Positions 1-8,057 of a stretch of 64,000 bases of DNA are shown one piece after another. The first letter of the stretch is position 1; each line of letters begins with the position of its first letter. The notes beneath the pieces are model-generated. The model worked only from the letters and a program-made list of their open reading frames with translations. It had not been told where the DNA came from and ran no database searches. Source of the DNA: Clostridiales bacterium (GTDB lineage: Bacteria; Bacillota; Clostridia; Christensenellales; CAG-138); NCBI GenBank assembly GCA_004554165.1, contig SFNQ01000009.1:1-64000 (forward strand), in the 5' to 3' direction. Made by a program: the position numbers and the translations under genes.

Positions 1-48
1 ATGAAGTCGCCGAACCAGGTGGTTGAACAGTACCTGGGCGTGATGTGA
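1..48 (+). CDS. C-terminal tail of an unidentified protein (partial)
   Basis: The first 45 bases read as an open frame ending in TGA at 46-48, giving the tail KSPNQVVEQYLGVM. The gene would begin before the window, and 15 codons are too few to identify a family. The strong hairpin that follows at 55-80 fits a gene end here. The real frame cannot be confirmed from so short a stretch. Confidence 0.4.
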   Translation: MKSPNQVVEQYLGVM

Positions 49-54
49 CCGCGC

Positions 55-80
55 CGCTGCGGGGGCTGGCCCCCGCAGCG
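55..80 (+). terminator. Strong hairpin after the first gene tail
   Basis: An 11-bp perfect stem, CGCTGCGGGGG pairing with CCCCCGCAGCG, closes a CTGG loop seven bases after the stop codon at 48. No T-run follows, so it is a weak candidate for intrinsic termination but may act as a 3' end stabiliser. Confidence 0.45.
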
Positions 81-178
81 CACCCAAACCGCTTTCCCAA
101 GCCTTCGTGCAAGCATCCAAAAGTGTAACCTATGTTTGACGCTCGTACACCTCCGCCGCAATGGCCTGCGCCCGGGCT

Positions 179-207
179 TTGACTTTTCCCTGCGCTTTGT
201 GTAGAAT
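179..207 (+). promoter_or_regulatory. Sigma-A-type promoter of the YcxB-like gene
   Basis: TTGACT at 179-184 and TAGAAT at 202-207 are separated by exactly 17 bases. The AAAGGAG ribosome site and ATG at 241 follow within 35 bases. Confidence 0.65.
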
Positions 208-240
208 AAGAACTATCCTATCCAGTCAAAGGAGCATATC

Positions 241-774
241 ATGGAATATCGCGGCGTCTTTACCATTGGTCAGAAGGAAAACTTCCGCTACAACTACTTT
301 GTCTCGCAGAAGCGCTCCCTCATGAGCTGCCTGATTGTGTTTGTCCTGATCCTGCTGCTCAACGCTTTCCTGCGTTACAGCTATGGCATGACACAAAGCC
401 TTGTTTCCGGACTGCTCTACTCGCTGCCGATGGCTGTCGGCGGCGCGGCGCTGCTGTTGCTGATTCACCTGCTCAACATGTATCTGCGCCTGCGCGGCCT
501 GTACAGGCAGAAAAAGCTGGAGCCCTTTACGCAGGACATTTTGATGAACCGCGAGGGACTGCACGCCGCTTCCGCCCGCGGCAACGTTGACCTGCCCTGG
601 AAGAACATCGCCCTTGTCCGCGAGCTGAAGCGGGATTTCCTGCTGTTCATCACGGAGTCCCACGTCTATGTACTGCCCAAGGAGCAGATGAAAAACCCGG
701 CGGAGGATACGGAAAAAATCCGCAGGATTTTGCACAAGTATATGGACGCGCAGCGGTTGAAGCTCAAGGGCTAG
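241..774 (+). CDS. YcxB-like membrane protein
   Basis: A 177-residue protein with two hydrophobic helices, roughly residues 28-48 and 58-82, and a cytoplasmic C-terminal half. The C-terminal half (residues 95-165, with LMNREGL and LPWKNIALV) looks like the YcxB-like C-terminal domain, a PH-like fold of unknown function. The start is the ATG at 241, preceded by AAAGGAG at good spacing and by its own promoter. It stands alone: upstream is an unrelated gene tail and downstream lies decayed DNA. No biochemical role is established for the family. Confidence 0.8.
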   Translation: MEYRGVFTIGQKENFRYNYFVSQKRSLMSCLIVFVLILLLNAFLRYSYGMTQSLVSGLLYSLPMAVGGAALLLLIHLLNMYLRLRGLYRQKKLEPFTQDILMNREGLHAASARGNVDLPWKNIALVRELKRDFLLFITESHVYVLPKEQMKNPAEDTEKIRRILHKYMDAQRLKLKG

Positions 775-795
775 GACGCATCCTCCGCCTTGCTC

Positions 796-858
796 GCCCC
801 CGGTCACGTTCTCCTTTCAGGAAAAATCGCGGCCCTGTCCCGGTTTTGCATGAAATAA
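796..858 (+). repeat. Dispersed repeat A, copy 1 (63 bp)
   Basis: These 63 bases recur in the same orientation at 28623-28685 with one difference, C in place of T at base 12. Read on the minus strand, the unit carries GAAAGGAGAAC followed by GTG (copy 1) or ATG (copy 2), which looks like a ribosome site and start codon. Each copy abuts a transcription terminator. It may be the end of a mobile element, but I could not assign it to a family. Confidence 0.8.
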
Positions 859-890
859 CCGATCCCGTGGATACCTGCGGGGTCGGTTTT
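859..890 (+). terminator. Probable rho-independent terminator
   Basis: CCGATCCC pairs with GGGGTCGG, including one G-U pair, and is followed by TTTT at 887-890. It begins at the last base of repeat A and is the first plausible terminator after the YcxB-like gene. Confidence 0.5.
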
Positions 891-973
891 CTGCTTCTTC
901 GCTTGTTTTATGTCCTTTACTGCTTTTCCCCGCCGACGATTTCCAGCGGCTTATTCCTGTTTGCCGACTGATT

Positions 974-1185
974 TCAGGCATAGCGTGCAAGGGAAGCAGC
1001 GATGATGTCACAGCTGGCGAACACCCGGAAGTATTCTCCAATCTGCGCGTCGCTGAACTGGTTAAGTCCGGCAAGAGGCATCGTGAAAACAGCACGCGAA
1101 ACAGCAGCGCGCCAAGGAATACCTGGCCGATTATGACCATTTTAATCGATGCGCCTCCCACTAGCAGCACTGCCACCGCATACAT
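974..1185 (-). pseudogene. Remnant of an RbsC-type sugar ABC transporter permease (C-terminus)
   Basis: Reading down the minus strand from 1185, the first frame gives YAVAVLLVGGASIKMVIIGQ, which resembles the conserved AAVLLGGASI segment of ribose-type ABC permeases. The frame then slips near 1085 and continues as TMPLAGLNQFSDAQIGEYFR to a TGA at 974, again like the permease C-terminus. Only about the last 70 residues survive, with one frameshift and no start. It is a decayed fragment and not a working gene. The family assignment rests on motif memory and would need a translated search. Confidence 0.6.
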
Positions 1186-1230
1186 GCCTGCCTGTTCGTG
1201 ACTGGTACAAGGTTTACTGAGACCTTTTCC

Positions 1231-1454
1231 AGCAGTGCTGATGAGCTAATTGAAAATTCTGTATTGCAGCCCGCACTGAGGTGTTTGCAAACCCGGCCAT
1301 TCCCTCTGCAAATCGAAACAAAGAGATTATCGGCCTACTCTTTGATAAGGATGTTTTTGTCCTCAAGGACTCTGTTTCAAAGGTTTCCGAAATGCTGAGG
1401 CTTTCAAAAAACACGGTTTATCTCCATTTAAGGCATAGGCAATCCAAAAGCTGA
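1231..1454 (+). pseudogene. Remnant of a YheO/DauR-type transcriptional regulator
   Basis: Two frames join into one recognisable tail. The first, from 1231, reads SSADELIENSVLQPAL. After a shift near 1275 the second reads NKEIIGLLFDKDVFVLKDSV and then EMLRLSKNTVYLHLRH, ending at TGA 1452-1454. This matches the C-terminal helix-turn-helix of DauR/YheO-type regulators, which usually carry a PAS-like domain upstream. The N-terminal domain is absent. It lies beside a sugar-permease remnant, so this stretch may once have been a small uptake locus. Confidence 0.6.
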
Positions 1455-1769
1455 ACAGCAGTTGCCGTGCTTTCCGCTATCGTTACTTTTCACATTTGAC
1501 TGGTTTTTGAACTGTCTATTGTTGCACTGCTGTCTGGCCCTGTTTCTATATTTCTGTTATTTCTGTTGAGTCTCGCCGGATTTTGCAGGTCTTAATGGCC
1601 TTTTGCCTTTTCGGCTGAAATCGACATTCAATTTTCTCCTCTAGTCTCATTGATCCGATGCGACTGATTTCACTTCCCTTTTCCCGTATCTGAGAAATTC
1701 TCCCTCCAGGGCAGCGCTTTGATCTGCAAATTAAGTGCGGAAAACGCGAAATCGCATCCTCCCGTAAAA

Positions 1770-1820
1770 CGGGTGGTTTTTTGTGCCGCCAGCCGCGGTT
1801 CAGACTAAAGTACATAAAAA
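1770..1820 (+). repeat. Dispersed repeat B, copy 1
   Basis: About 50 bases (GGGTGGTTTTTTGTGCCGCC at 1771-1790, on to TACATAAAAA) recur in imperfect form at 28015-28070. A small stem CCCGT-aaaa-ACGGG at 1761-1773 followed by TTTTTT overlaps its left edge, so it may also terminate plus-strand transcription. From 1460 to 1760 and from 1821 to 2082 I see no gene, only non-coding or decayed DNA. Confidence 0.6.
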
Positions 1821-2082
1821 GCAGCCTGTGGCTGTCCTTTCAACGCGTCACAGACTGTTTCTAGGAGCAGCGCCCGCCGTTGAACCGGCGCCTTCGCCGC
1901 TTTTCCGGGCGCTCCAGAGGCCGTCTGCGCGATGGGACACGGCCACGGTTTCGTATGCGCGGTTTCGGCCTGTTCGGCCCTGCCGCAGAGCCCGGCCGTG
2001 AGCCTGCAGGGACCGCGGCCCCCAATCAGGCGTTTTTTGGCAGACCGGACCTGCTTTCAGGAAAGCGGCCTTCTTTTGCCAT

Positions 2083-2967
2083 CTACCCCTCGCCGATGAG
2101 GACCAGCCGGCCATGAACCAGCAGGCGGGGGTCGTCGGCCCCGGTATCGGTGGAGCAGGTGGAGAGCGTCAGCATCGGCGTATCCGTACCCACGGAAAAA
2201 TCTGGAGCCCAGTAGGACTGCGCCTGCGCTTTGTCGAGGTATTGGCGATAGTCGGCGTCCGTATCGAACCAGAGCGGGTAATACTTCACGTCCGCACGCA
2301 CTGTGCGGCAGGCAAAGATCTCGACGCGATAGCTGCGATCCTCCATCAGCAGATACATGTTCGGGTGCCGGTTACGGTAATCCTCCTCCGCATACTTTTT
2401 CAGCGAGCCGAACATGCTCCCGTCGTTCCTGCGATGGCCGTAGATGATCCAGTTCTCCCGGTCGTCCGCGAGGATGTTGCGGTAGTCGAAAAACAGCGTG
2501 CCCGCCGCGTCCTTCTCCCGCGCAAAGTTCCTGTCGAGAAAGTATTCGTTGTCCCTGTATTTTACAACCGGGTAATTGATGCAGGTGTCCGGGCAGTAGA
2601 GCCAGGCTGCGGCATCGGGATTCAGCGCCCTGAGCTGCGCCCAGTCCAGGGTAAAGCCGGTCTCCGCATACGCAGCCTCCGCTGCGCCCGGCAGCGCGGG
2701 CGCCGGCGTGGAAGTCCAGACGGCGGAGTCTCCTGCGGACCCTGCCGGTTCCTGCGGCAGGGGCGTCTGCGCAATCTCTGCCGTGCTCCGTACACTCTCG
2801 CTCAACGCAGCATAGCGGCGGCGGCTTCGATCGTAGTCGAGAAACGTCCGTACCAGCATCACCGCGCCAAAGAGCATTGCCGCAGCCAGCGCAAGGTTGA
2901 CAAGTCGGATCAGGCTGGCCGGGTTTTTCTTTTGGGGGCTGCGGCTGCCGCGCTGTCGTTGAGGCAT
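2083..2967 (-). CDS. Class B sortase
   Basis: A 294-residue membrane-anchored cysteine transpeptidase that cleaves sorting signals and attaches proteins to the cell wall. Residues 18-42 form the N-terminal anchor; the catalytic domain covers about 120-292. The expected triad is visible: His178 in YGHRRND, Cys271 in TLSTC and Arg281 in RLLVHGRL. No sorting-signal protein lies beside it, unlike the paralogue at 49716-50675, which shares the same core. It has its own promoter upstream (3045-3073) and a leader of about 70 nt. AAAGGAAGG lies upstream of the ATG at slightly long spacing. Confidence 0.92.
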   Translation of the reverse strand: MPQRQRGSRSPQKKNPASLIRLVNLALAAAMLFGAVMLVRTFLDYDRSRRRYAALSESVRSTAEIAQTPLPQEPAGSAGDSAVWTSTPAPALPGAAEAAYAETGFTLDWAQLRALNPDAAAWLYCPDTCINYPVVKYRDNEYFLDRNFAREKDAAGTLFFDYRNILADDRENWIIYGHRRNDGSMFGSLKKYAEEDYRNRHPNMYLLMEDRSYRVEIFACRTVRADVKYYPLWFDTDADYRQYLDKAQAQSYWAPDFSVGTDTPMLTLSTCSTDTGADDPRLLVHGRLVLIGEG

Positions 2968-3044
2968 GGAGAAAAGGACGCCTTCCTTTCGCGAGGGATG
3001 TCATCCGTCCGAACGCCGGCAGGGCCCGGGACGGCGCCACCGCT

Positions 3045-3073
3045 ATTATAGCCCCTCTTTCCCTGCGCAGCAA
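3045..3073 (-). promoter_or_regulatory. Promoter of the class B sortase gene
   Basis: On the minus strand TTGCTG (3073-3068) and TATAAT (3050-3045) are separated by 17 bases. Transcription would start near 3038 and enter the sortase gene after about 70 nt. Confidence 0.65.
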
Positions 3074-3129
3074 GGCCCCGGTCGAAGGGCGGAGCCTCCT
3101 CGCCCGCGGCGCAGAAAGGGCTTTTCCGC

Positions 3130-4266
3130 TCAGTCCTCCGCCATGGGCAGGTAGCGCAGGAGCTTTCCCGGCTTTTTCGGCGCCAGGATGCGCCGACGGG
3201 CTTTGACCTCCTCCAGCAGCGCCGCATCCGTCACTACGGCAAAGGGGTCGATTGCAAGCTCCTCCGCAGTCCGTTCGAGGAAGGCCACAAGCATGTCGTA
3301 ATAATCGCCCTTTTCCGAAACGGCGCGGCCCAGCGCGGGCAGCAGCTCCTCGTTCAGCACCCGCAGCGAGGCGGGTTCCTCCGCCCGCCGCACAAGGCCC
3401 GCCAGAATTTCATAGGCCTGCGCCTCCGTAAGCGTGCGGTCGATATAATAGGTCCTGCCATACAGGCCGTAGAGTACACGCTTTGCGTCATAGTACCCCA
3501 GGCGCATGTTCTTCCCGCTCTGCTCGCTGCTGAAGTTCAGCACGTTGCCCAGATTCGCGTTGGGTGCGATGGTGGTAATCCGCACATTGTCGGGAATTTT
3601 GACGTGCTTTTCCACGCCCACGCCGAAAATACGGATTACGATGATATCGCGGTAGCCCCGGCTGATCAGCGAGTCCACGGGCACCACGTCCTGCACGCCG
3701 CCATCGGTATAGCGCTTGCCGCCCAGCTTTTCGTTTTTGAAGGCGGGGAAATAGGCCGAGGCCAGCAGCATATCGCACAGCGCGCCGTCCGGAAGCTGCT
3801 TTGCGTCCAGATCCAGTTCCTTGCGGTCGGTCAGGGAATAGGTCACGATGTAGAAGTTAACGTCCGATGCGCGGACGCGCGCTTCATCCACGGTTTCGGC
3901 CAGCAGGCGCTTGAGCGGCTCCACGTCAAAGCCGCCCTCGCGGATAATCTCCCTTGCGCGCCGCAGAACGGTCTTAAATTCGTCAAAATCGCGCAGCTCA
4001 CGCTTCATGACCCGCGCCATCAGCGCATCGTCCACGTCCATGACCTGTGAAAAGCGAATGTTTTTCCACAGCTCCTCTGCCCGCGCCAGATCGCGCATGG
4101 CCATCATGGCGCCGTTCAGCGCGCCGACGGAGGAACCGGACACCGCGTTGTAACGCACGCCCGCCTCCTCCAGCGCCTTCCACGCGCCGATCTCATAGCC
4201 GCCCCTTGCGCCGCCGCCCTCAAGGGCGATGGCGTAGACCCTGCTGGTATCGAGTTTCAGTTCCAT
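3130..4266 (-). CDS. Patatin-like phospholipase
   Basis: A 378-residue protein of the patatin family, serine acyl hydrolases that act on lipids with a Ser-Asp dyad. The oxyanion motif GGGARGG is at residues 17-23, the nucleophile elbow GSSVG at 44-48 (Ser46), and the catalytic aspartate in DGG at 188-190. The C-terminal 170 residues are extra to the core domain. No signal peptide is seen, so it probably acts in the cytoplasm or at the inner membrane face. Its start overlaps the end of the PF06541 gene by 10 bases, so the two are translated together. The natural substrate cannot be read from sequence. Confidence 0.9.
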   Translation of the reverse strand: MELKLDTSRVYAIALEGGGARGGYEIGAWKALEEAGVRYNAVSGSSVGALNGAMMAMRDLARAEELWKNIRFSQVMDVDDALMARVMKRELRDFDEFKTVLRRAREIIREGGFDVEPLKRLLAETVDEARVRASDVNFYIVTYSLTDRKELDLDAKQLPDGALCDMLLASAYFPAFKNEKLGGKRYTDGGVQDVVPVDSLISRGYRDIIVIRIFGVGVEKHVKIPDNVRITTIAPNANLGNVLNFSSEQSGKNMRLGYYDAKRVLYGLYGRTYYIDRTLTEAQAYEILAGLVRRAEEPASLRVLNEELLPALGRAVSEKGDYYDMLVAFLERTAEELAIDPFAVVTDAALLEEVKARRRILAPKKPGKLLRYLPMAED

Positions 4267-5132
4267 GGCACATTCTCCTTTCCCTCCGCCGGGCGTTCAG
4301 GCCGTAGCCCGGCGGATGCGCCGCGCGGCGCGCCGTCGTCCGTCTCGTCCCCTTCTCCGGCGCGTTGCCCCCCGCGCAGCTTATGCAGGTGGCGTTTGAG
4401 CTCCTCCAGCGCCTCTGCGTGCCGCCGGGAATGCAAATTCGGGAAAGCGCGCAGCAACCGGCGCTCCACGGCGCCCGGCCCGCGTTCCTGCTGCCGCAGC
4501 GCGGTGCGGATGGCCTCCGCCCGCTTCTTCACGGCGATGGTTCCGCCCGCCAGTCCGCCGCCAATCCCGTCCGACAGGCCGCGCATACGCTCTGCCGCCT
4601 CGTCCAGCGCGCAGAGCCTGCGATTGAGCTTACGCACATTCATTACGGTGATCGCAAGGTCCAGCAGCAGCGTCACGCCAAAAACGCAGAGCAGAACCAG
4701 GCCCAAAGAGCGGGGAACGGCGGCCACAAAGCGCGCAATGATCGGATGCACCACATCCACCACCAGCACGCAGGCAAGCCCCCACAGCAGCGAGAACAGC
4801 AAACAGACATAGCCGCCGATGTTCAGGGGGCGATTGGAATAATCCCACCAGCGGTGATGAAACAGTTTTTCCATGAGAAAGCCGGCCGCAAGCTCAAGGG
4901 CCGAGGTAAGCAGCACCGAGCCCGGAAAGAGCAGCGCCAGATTGCCGCGCACCGGGTACAGAACGGCCGTCACAAGGCACAGGCCAAAGCCGTAAATGGG
5001 GCAGACCGGGCCGTTCAAAAAGCCGCGGTTGACAAAAACCCCGTGCTGCGCTGCGGCGTATACCACCTCGCAACACCAGCCGAGAAAAGCATAGATGAAA
5101 AAGAACCAGCAGCCGTCATACAGACTCCACAT
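4257..5132 (-). CDS. PF06541-type membrane protein (putative ABC-transporter type IV)
   Basis: A 291-residue protein with about five membrane helices in residues 8-165, then a charged cytoplasmic tail rich in Arg and Glu. The N-terminal FLGWCCEVVYAA and the later RGFLNGPVCPIYGFG are typical of the family named putative ABC-transporter type IV, whose function is not proven. It is the first gene of a pair with the patatin-like gene (10-base overlap), suggesting a shared envelope or lipid role. The last 50 residues are low in complexity and may be poorly conserved. Confidence 0.8.
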   Translation of the reverse strand: MWSLYDGCWFFFIYAFLGWCCEVVYAAAQHGVFVNRGFLNGPVCPIYGFGLCLVTAVLYPVRGNLALLFPGSVLLTSALELAAGFLMEKLFHHRWWDYSNRPLNIGGYVCLLFSLLWGLACVLVVDVVHPIIARFVAAVPRSLGLVLLCVFGVTLLLDLAITVMNVRKLNRRLCALDEAAERMRGLSDGIGGGLAGGTIAVKKRAEAIRTALRQQERGPGAVERRLLRAFPNLHSRRHAEALEELKRHLHKLRGGQRAGEGDETDDGAPRGASAGLRPERPAEGKENVPWN

Positions 5133-5217
5133 ATGCCGCCTTCCCCTCCACCCGGGCGAAATTCCGGCGGATGCTCCCCGCCCGGTGCAGACACGGGCGC
5201 CGCTTCCCCCGCAATAA

Positions 5218-5265
5218 AACCGGCGCGGCCCCGCCCGAGAATCCGGGAACGGGACCGCGCCGGTT
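5218..5265 (-). terminator. Rho-independent terminator of metK
   Basis: A 16-bp inverted repeat, AACCGGCGCGGTCCCG pairing with its near-perfect complement, is followed on the minus strand by TTTTATT. It lies just downstream of the metK stop and separates metK from the PF06541 gene. Confidence 0.8.
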
Positions 5266-5276
5266 GAATCCAGTCT

Positions 5277-6422
5277 TCAGCCGCACTTCCACTGGGCGGC
5301 CAGATCCGTCTGCTCCCAGGGGAGCGCCGAGGCATTCTCGCCAAAATGGCCGTAGGCGGCCGTCTTTGCGTAGATGGGTCTGCGGAGCCCAAAGCGGGAG
5401 ATGATGGCCGCAGGCCGCAGATCCACCGTCTCGCGCACCATGTTCGCAATCGTCGAAACGGGCAGCGCCTCCGTGCCGAAGGTATCGATGCGCAGCGACA
5501 CGGGCTCCGCCACGCCAATGGCATAGGCAATCTGAATCTCGCAGCGCCTGGCAAGCCCGGCGGCCACAATGTTCTTGGCCAGATAGCGCGCCATATACGC
5601 CGCGCTGCGATCCACCTTGGAGGGATCCTTGCCGGAGAAAGCGCCGCCGCCATGGCGCGCGTAGCCGCCATAGGTATCCACGATAATCTTCCGCCCGGTG
5701 AGGCCGGAGTCGCCTGCAGGCCCGCCCACCACGAAGCGGCCGGTGGGATTGATGAACATCTTTGTGTCCGCATCCAGCATGCGCGCGGGCAGCACGGGCT
5801 GGATGACCTCGCGGATGATATCCTTGCGGAGGCGGCTCATATCGACGCTGTCAAGGTGCTGCGTGGAAACCACCACGGAGGAGATGCGCACAGGCGTCTC
5901 ATCCTCATACTCGATGCTGACCTGCGCCTTGCCGTCCGGCAACAGGTAGGGCAAAACCTTTGTTTCGCGCACCTCGTGCAGGCGGCGGGTGAGCCGGTGC
6001 GCCAGCTCGATCGGCAGCGGCATAAGGCTCTCCGTATCGTCGCAGGCGTAGCCAAACATCATGCCCTGATCCCCTGCGCCGCTGTCCATGGGCTGCTCGC
6101 GGTTGACGCCCATGGCAATGTCCGGCGACTGCTCGTGCAGGTCGATCGTGATCTGGCAGCTTTCCGCATCAAAGCCGTGGCCCGGTTCGGTATATCCGAT
6201 GTCCGCGATGGTCCTGCGGGCGACGGCGGCATAGTCCACCCTGGCGCTGGTCGTGATCTCGCCCATGATATGGAGCTTGTCCGTAACCGCCGTGACCTCG
6301 CAGGCGACATGCGCCTGGGGGTCCTGGGCAAGGATCGCGTCTAAAATACGGTCCGCGACCTGATCGCATACCTTGTCCGGATGGCCCGCCGTGACGGACT
6401 CGGAAGAGAAATAGTTTTTCAT
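5277..6422 (-). CDS. metK: S-adenosylmethionine synthetase
   Basis: A 381-residue enzyme that makes S-adenosylmethionine from methionine and ATP. The substrate motif GHPDK is at residues 13-17; GAGDQG and the phosphate loop [16 protein letters not shown] are intact, and the length is normal. Its ribosome site AAAGGAG overlaps the stop codon of the radical SAM gene, only 12 bases upstream, so the two are co-transcribed and probably translationally coupled. That pairing would supply SAM to the neighbouring enzyme. No SAM riboswitch can fit in the gap. Confidence 0.97.
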   Translation of the reverse strand: MKNYFSSESVTAGHPDKVCDQVADRILDAILAQDPQAHVACEVTAVTDKLHIMGEITTSARVDYAAVARRTIADIGYTEPGHGFDAESCQITIDLHEQSPDIAMGVNREQPMDSGAGDQGMMFGYACDDTESLMPLPIELAHRLTRRLHEVRETKVLPYLLPDGKAQVSIEYEDETPVRISSVVVSTQHLDSVDMSRLRKDIIREVIQPVLPARMLDADTKMFINPTGRFVVGGPAGDSGLTGRKIIVDTYGGYARHGGGAFSGKDPSKVDRSAAYMARYLAKNIVAAGLARRCEIQIAYAIGVAEPVSLRIDTFGTEALPVSTIANMVRETVDLRPAAIISRFGLRRPIYAKTAAYGHFGENASALPWEQTDLAAQWKCG

Positions 6423-6434
6423 GTTCTGGCGCTG

Positions 6435-7820
6435 TTACTCCTTTTTACAATTTCCGCAGCGGCCGGCGCATGGATGGTTTTCCTCCCACAGCCGGTCTGC
6501 AACGGGCGCCCAGCGCGCAGCGACATCAACACACCGGTCCGAATAGGCTTTGGCCGGTTCGGGATGCAATAAATCTGTCGAATAAGCGCGGGTCTTATCT
6601 ACCATTTTAGTCAATGCGCCGGGATTGTCAAGCACCGGACAGGGTCGGAGATGATTTTTATTGAAGGGCTGCCCGTCATGATAGGCCATGAACAGCGGCG
6701 CCTGCAGCGCTTCCAGCAGCGTGTGCTCGTGAATGTTCGTATCCGAGTAGTGCATAAAGGCGCAGGGCTCCACGTCCCCGTTGGCATTGATGTGCAGGTA
6801 ATACCGGCCGCCCGCGATGCACCCTCCCACATATTCGCCGTCGTTCCAGAAGTCCAGTGTGAACAGCGGCTTTGTGCTGCGGTAGGCCCGGATTTTGCGG
6901 TACATGAACTCACGCTGCTCCGCGGTGGCAAGCAGTTCCGTCGCCGCGTCCTGTCCAACGGGCATATAGGTGAAGAACCAGGCAAACTTTGCGCCCATGT
7001 CAATCATGGCGTCGATGTACGCCTCGCTGCCGATGATCTCCGTATTCCTTCTTGTGTAGCAGCAGGAGATGCCGAACAGCAGCTTGTTTCTCCGCAGAAT
7101 CTCCATCGCCCTCAGCACCGCGCGATAGGTCCCCTCGCCGCGGCGCGCGTCCGTCTCCGTCTCAAAGCCCTCGACGCTGATGGCGGGCACGAAGTTTTTT
7201 ACCCGCAGCATCTCCGCCGCAAACGCCTCGTCGATCAGCGTCGCATTGGTAAAGGCGAGGAAGGCGCAGTCCGGATGCATCTCGCACAGGCGGATGATAT
7301 CGGCCTTGCGCACGAGCGGCTCGCCGCCCGAGTAGATATACATGTAAACGCCCAGTTCCTTCCCCTGCCGGATGATGGAATCCAGCGTTTCCAGGCTGAG
7401 GTTCAGCTTGTTGCCATATTCCGCGGCCCAGCAGCCGGTGCAGCGGAGGTTGCAGGCCGAGGTCGGATCCATGAGGATTGCCCAGGGAATGTTGCAGCCG
7501 TACTGCGCGCGTGCTTTTTTTGCGCGCTCTGCGCTGATAAGCGATGCGTTCACAACCACGTTTTCAAACAGGTGGCGGCGCTGCCCGTCATCAATGTCTG
7601 TCCAGAGGCTTTTGACGAGGCGATACCAGTTGCCGTTTTTGTCCGCAATGCCGCTGCGAATGGCCTGCACCTGGTTCGTTACCGCCAGATAGCGGTCATT
7701 GCGCTCGAGCCAGTCCAGAATCTTCGGGATATTCCCGTCCGGATCGCTGTCCATATAGGAGATGACCCTTTTCAGCCCGAAGGATTTCAGTTGCTCGCCA
7801 AAGGTTTTGTCGCTGCTCAT
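6435..7820 (-). CDS. Radical SAM protein
   Basis: A 461-residue radical SAM enzyme. The [4Fe-4S] motif CxxxCxxC is at Cys123, Cys127 and Cys130, and the SAM-binding GGEP at 165-168. The C-terminal part holds further cysteines (GGCIAGG, EPCAFMH, RPCPVLD, and CAGRCGNC at the end), as expected for SPASM-like auxiliary clusters. The N-terminal 110 residues are helical and recur in the divergent paralogue. The start is the ATG at 7820 behind AAAAGGAGCG; the open frame extends further upstream but without support. It heads an operon with metK. The substrate is unknown, although SPASM-type enzymes often modify peptides or proteins. Confidence 0.88.
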   Translation of the reverse strand: MSSDKTFGEQLKSFGLKRVISYMDSDPDGNIPKILDWLERNDRYLAVTNQVQAIRSGIADKNGNWYRLVKSLWTDIDDGQRRHLFENVVVNASLISAERAKKARAQYGCNIPWAILMDPTSACNLRCTGCWAAEYGNKLNLSLETLDSIIRQGKELGVYMYIYSGGEPLVRKADIIRLCEMHPDCAFLAFTNATLIDEAFAAEMLRVKNFVPAISVEGFETETDARRGEGTYRAVLRAMEILRRNKLLFGISCCYTRRNTEIIGSEAYIDAMIDMGAKFAWFFTYMPVGQDAATELLATAEQREFMYRKIRAYRSTKPLFTLDFWNDGEYVGGCIAGGRYYLHINANGDVEPCAFMHYSDTNIHEHTLLEALQAPLFMAYHDGQPFNKNHLRPCPVLDNPGALTKMVDKTRAYSTDLLHPEPAKAYSDRCVDVAARWAPVADRLWEENHPCAGRCGNCKKE

Positions 7821-7856
7821 GCTGCTATGCGCTCCTTTTCCTGTCTCTTTTTGAGA

Positions 7857-7885
7857 ATTGTAGCAGAGGCCTGCGCCGGCAGTCA
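7857..7885 (-). promoter_or_regulatory. Candidate promoter of the radical SAM-metK operon
   Basis: TGACTG (7885-7880) and TACAAT (7862-7857) are 17 bases apart on the minus strand. TACAAT is a good -10 element; the -35 is only fair. Confidence 0.45.
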
Positions 7886-7972
7886 TGGGACAAAGACGCC
7901 CCGCCGCGAAAGTTTGGGAAAGGAGGGCCAAACTGTCCTTTTTTCGGACGAAGCGGCAGAAAGCCGTCTTTT

Positions 7973-8025
7973 GGGACATTTCCGCCGACTTGTCCCTTGG
8001 AAAACGGGTGCAAAGGCGGTACAGT
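7973..8025 (+). promoter_or_regulatory. Palindromic operator and promoter of the radical-SAM-like gene
   Basis: A perfect dyad GGGACA-N12-TGTCCC spans 7973-7996. It touches a -35 TTGGAA (7997-8002), which is 17 bases from a -10 TACAGT (8020-8025). A further TGTCC...GGAC pair lies at 7935-7950. The same half-sites occur in the TetR intergenic region, so that TetR protein is a possible ligand. Confidence 0.5.
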
Positions 8026-8057
8026 AAGATAAAATTTAAGAAAAGAGGCGAGAAGCC

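Noticed and set aside
226..807. A 193-codon minus-strand frame starting at the GTG of repeat A
   Set aside because: It covers the YcxB-like gene in antisense; the good ribosome site belongs to the repeat, and the protein looks like a shadow.
6423..6434. A SAM riboswitch before metK
   Set aside because: Only 12 bases separate metK from the radical SAM gene, so there is no room, and no such fold is seen upstream of 7820.
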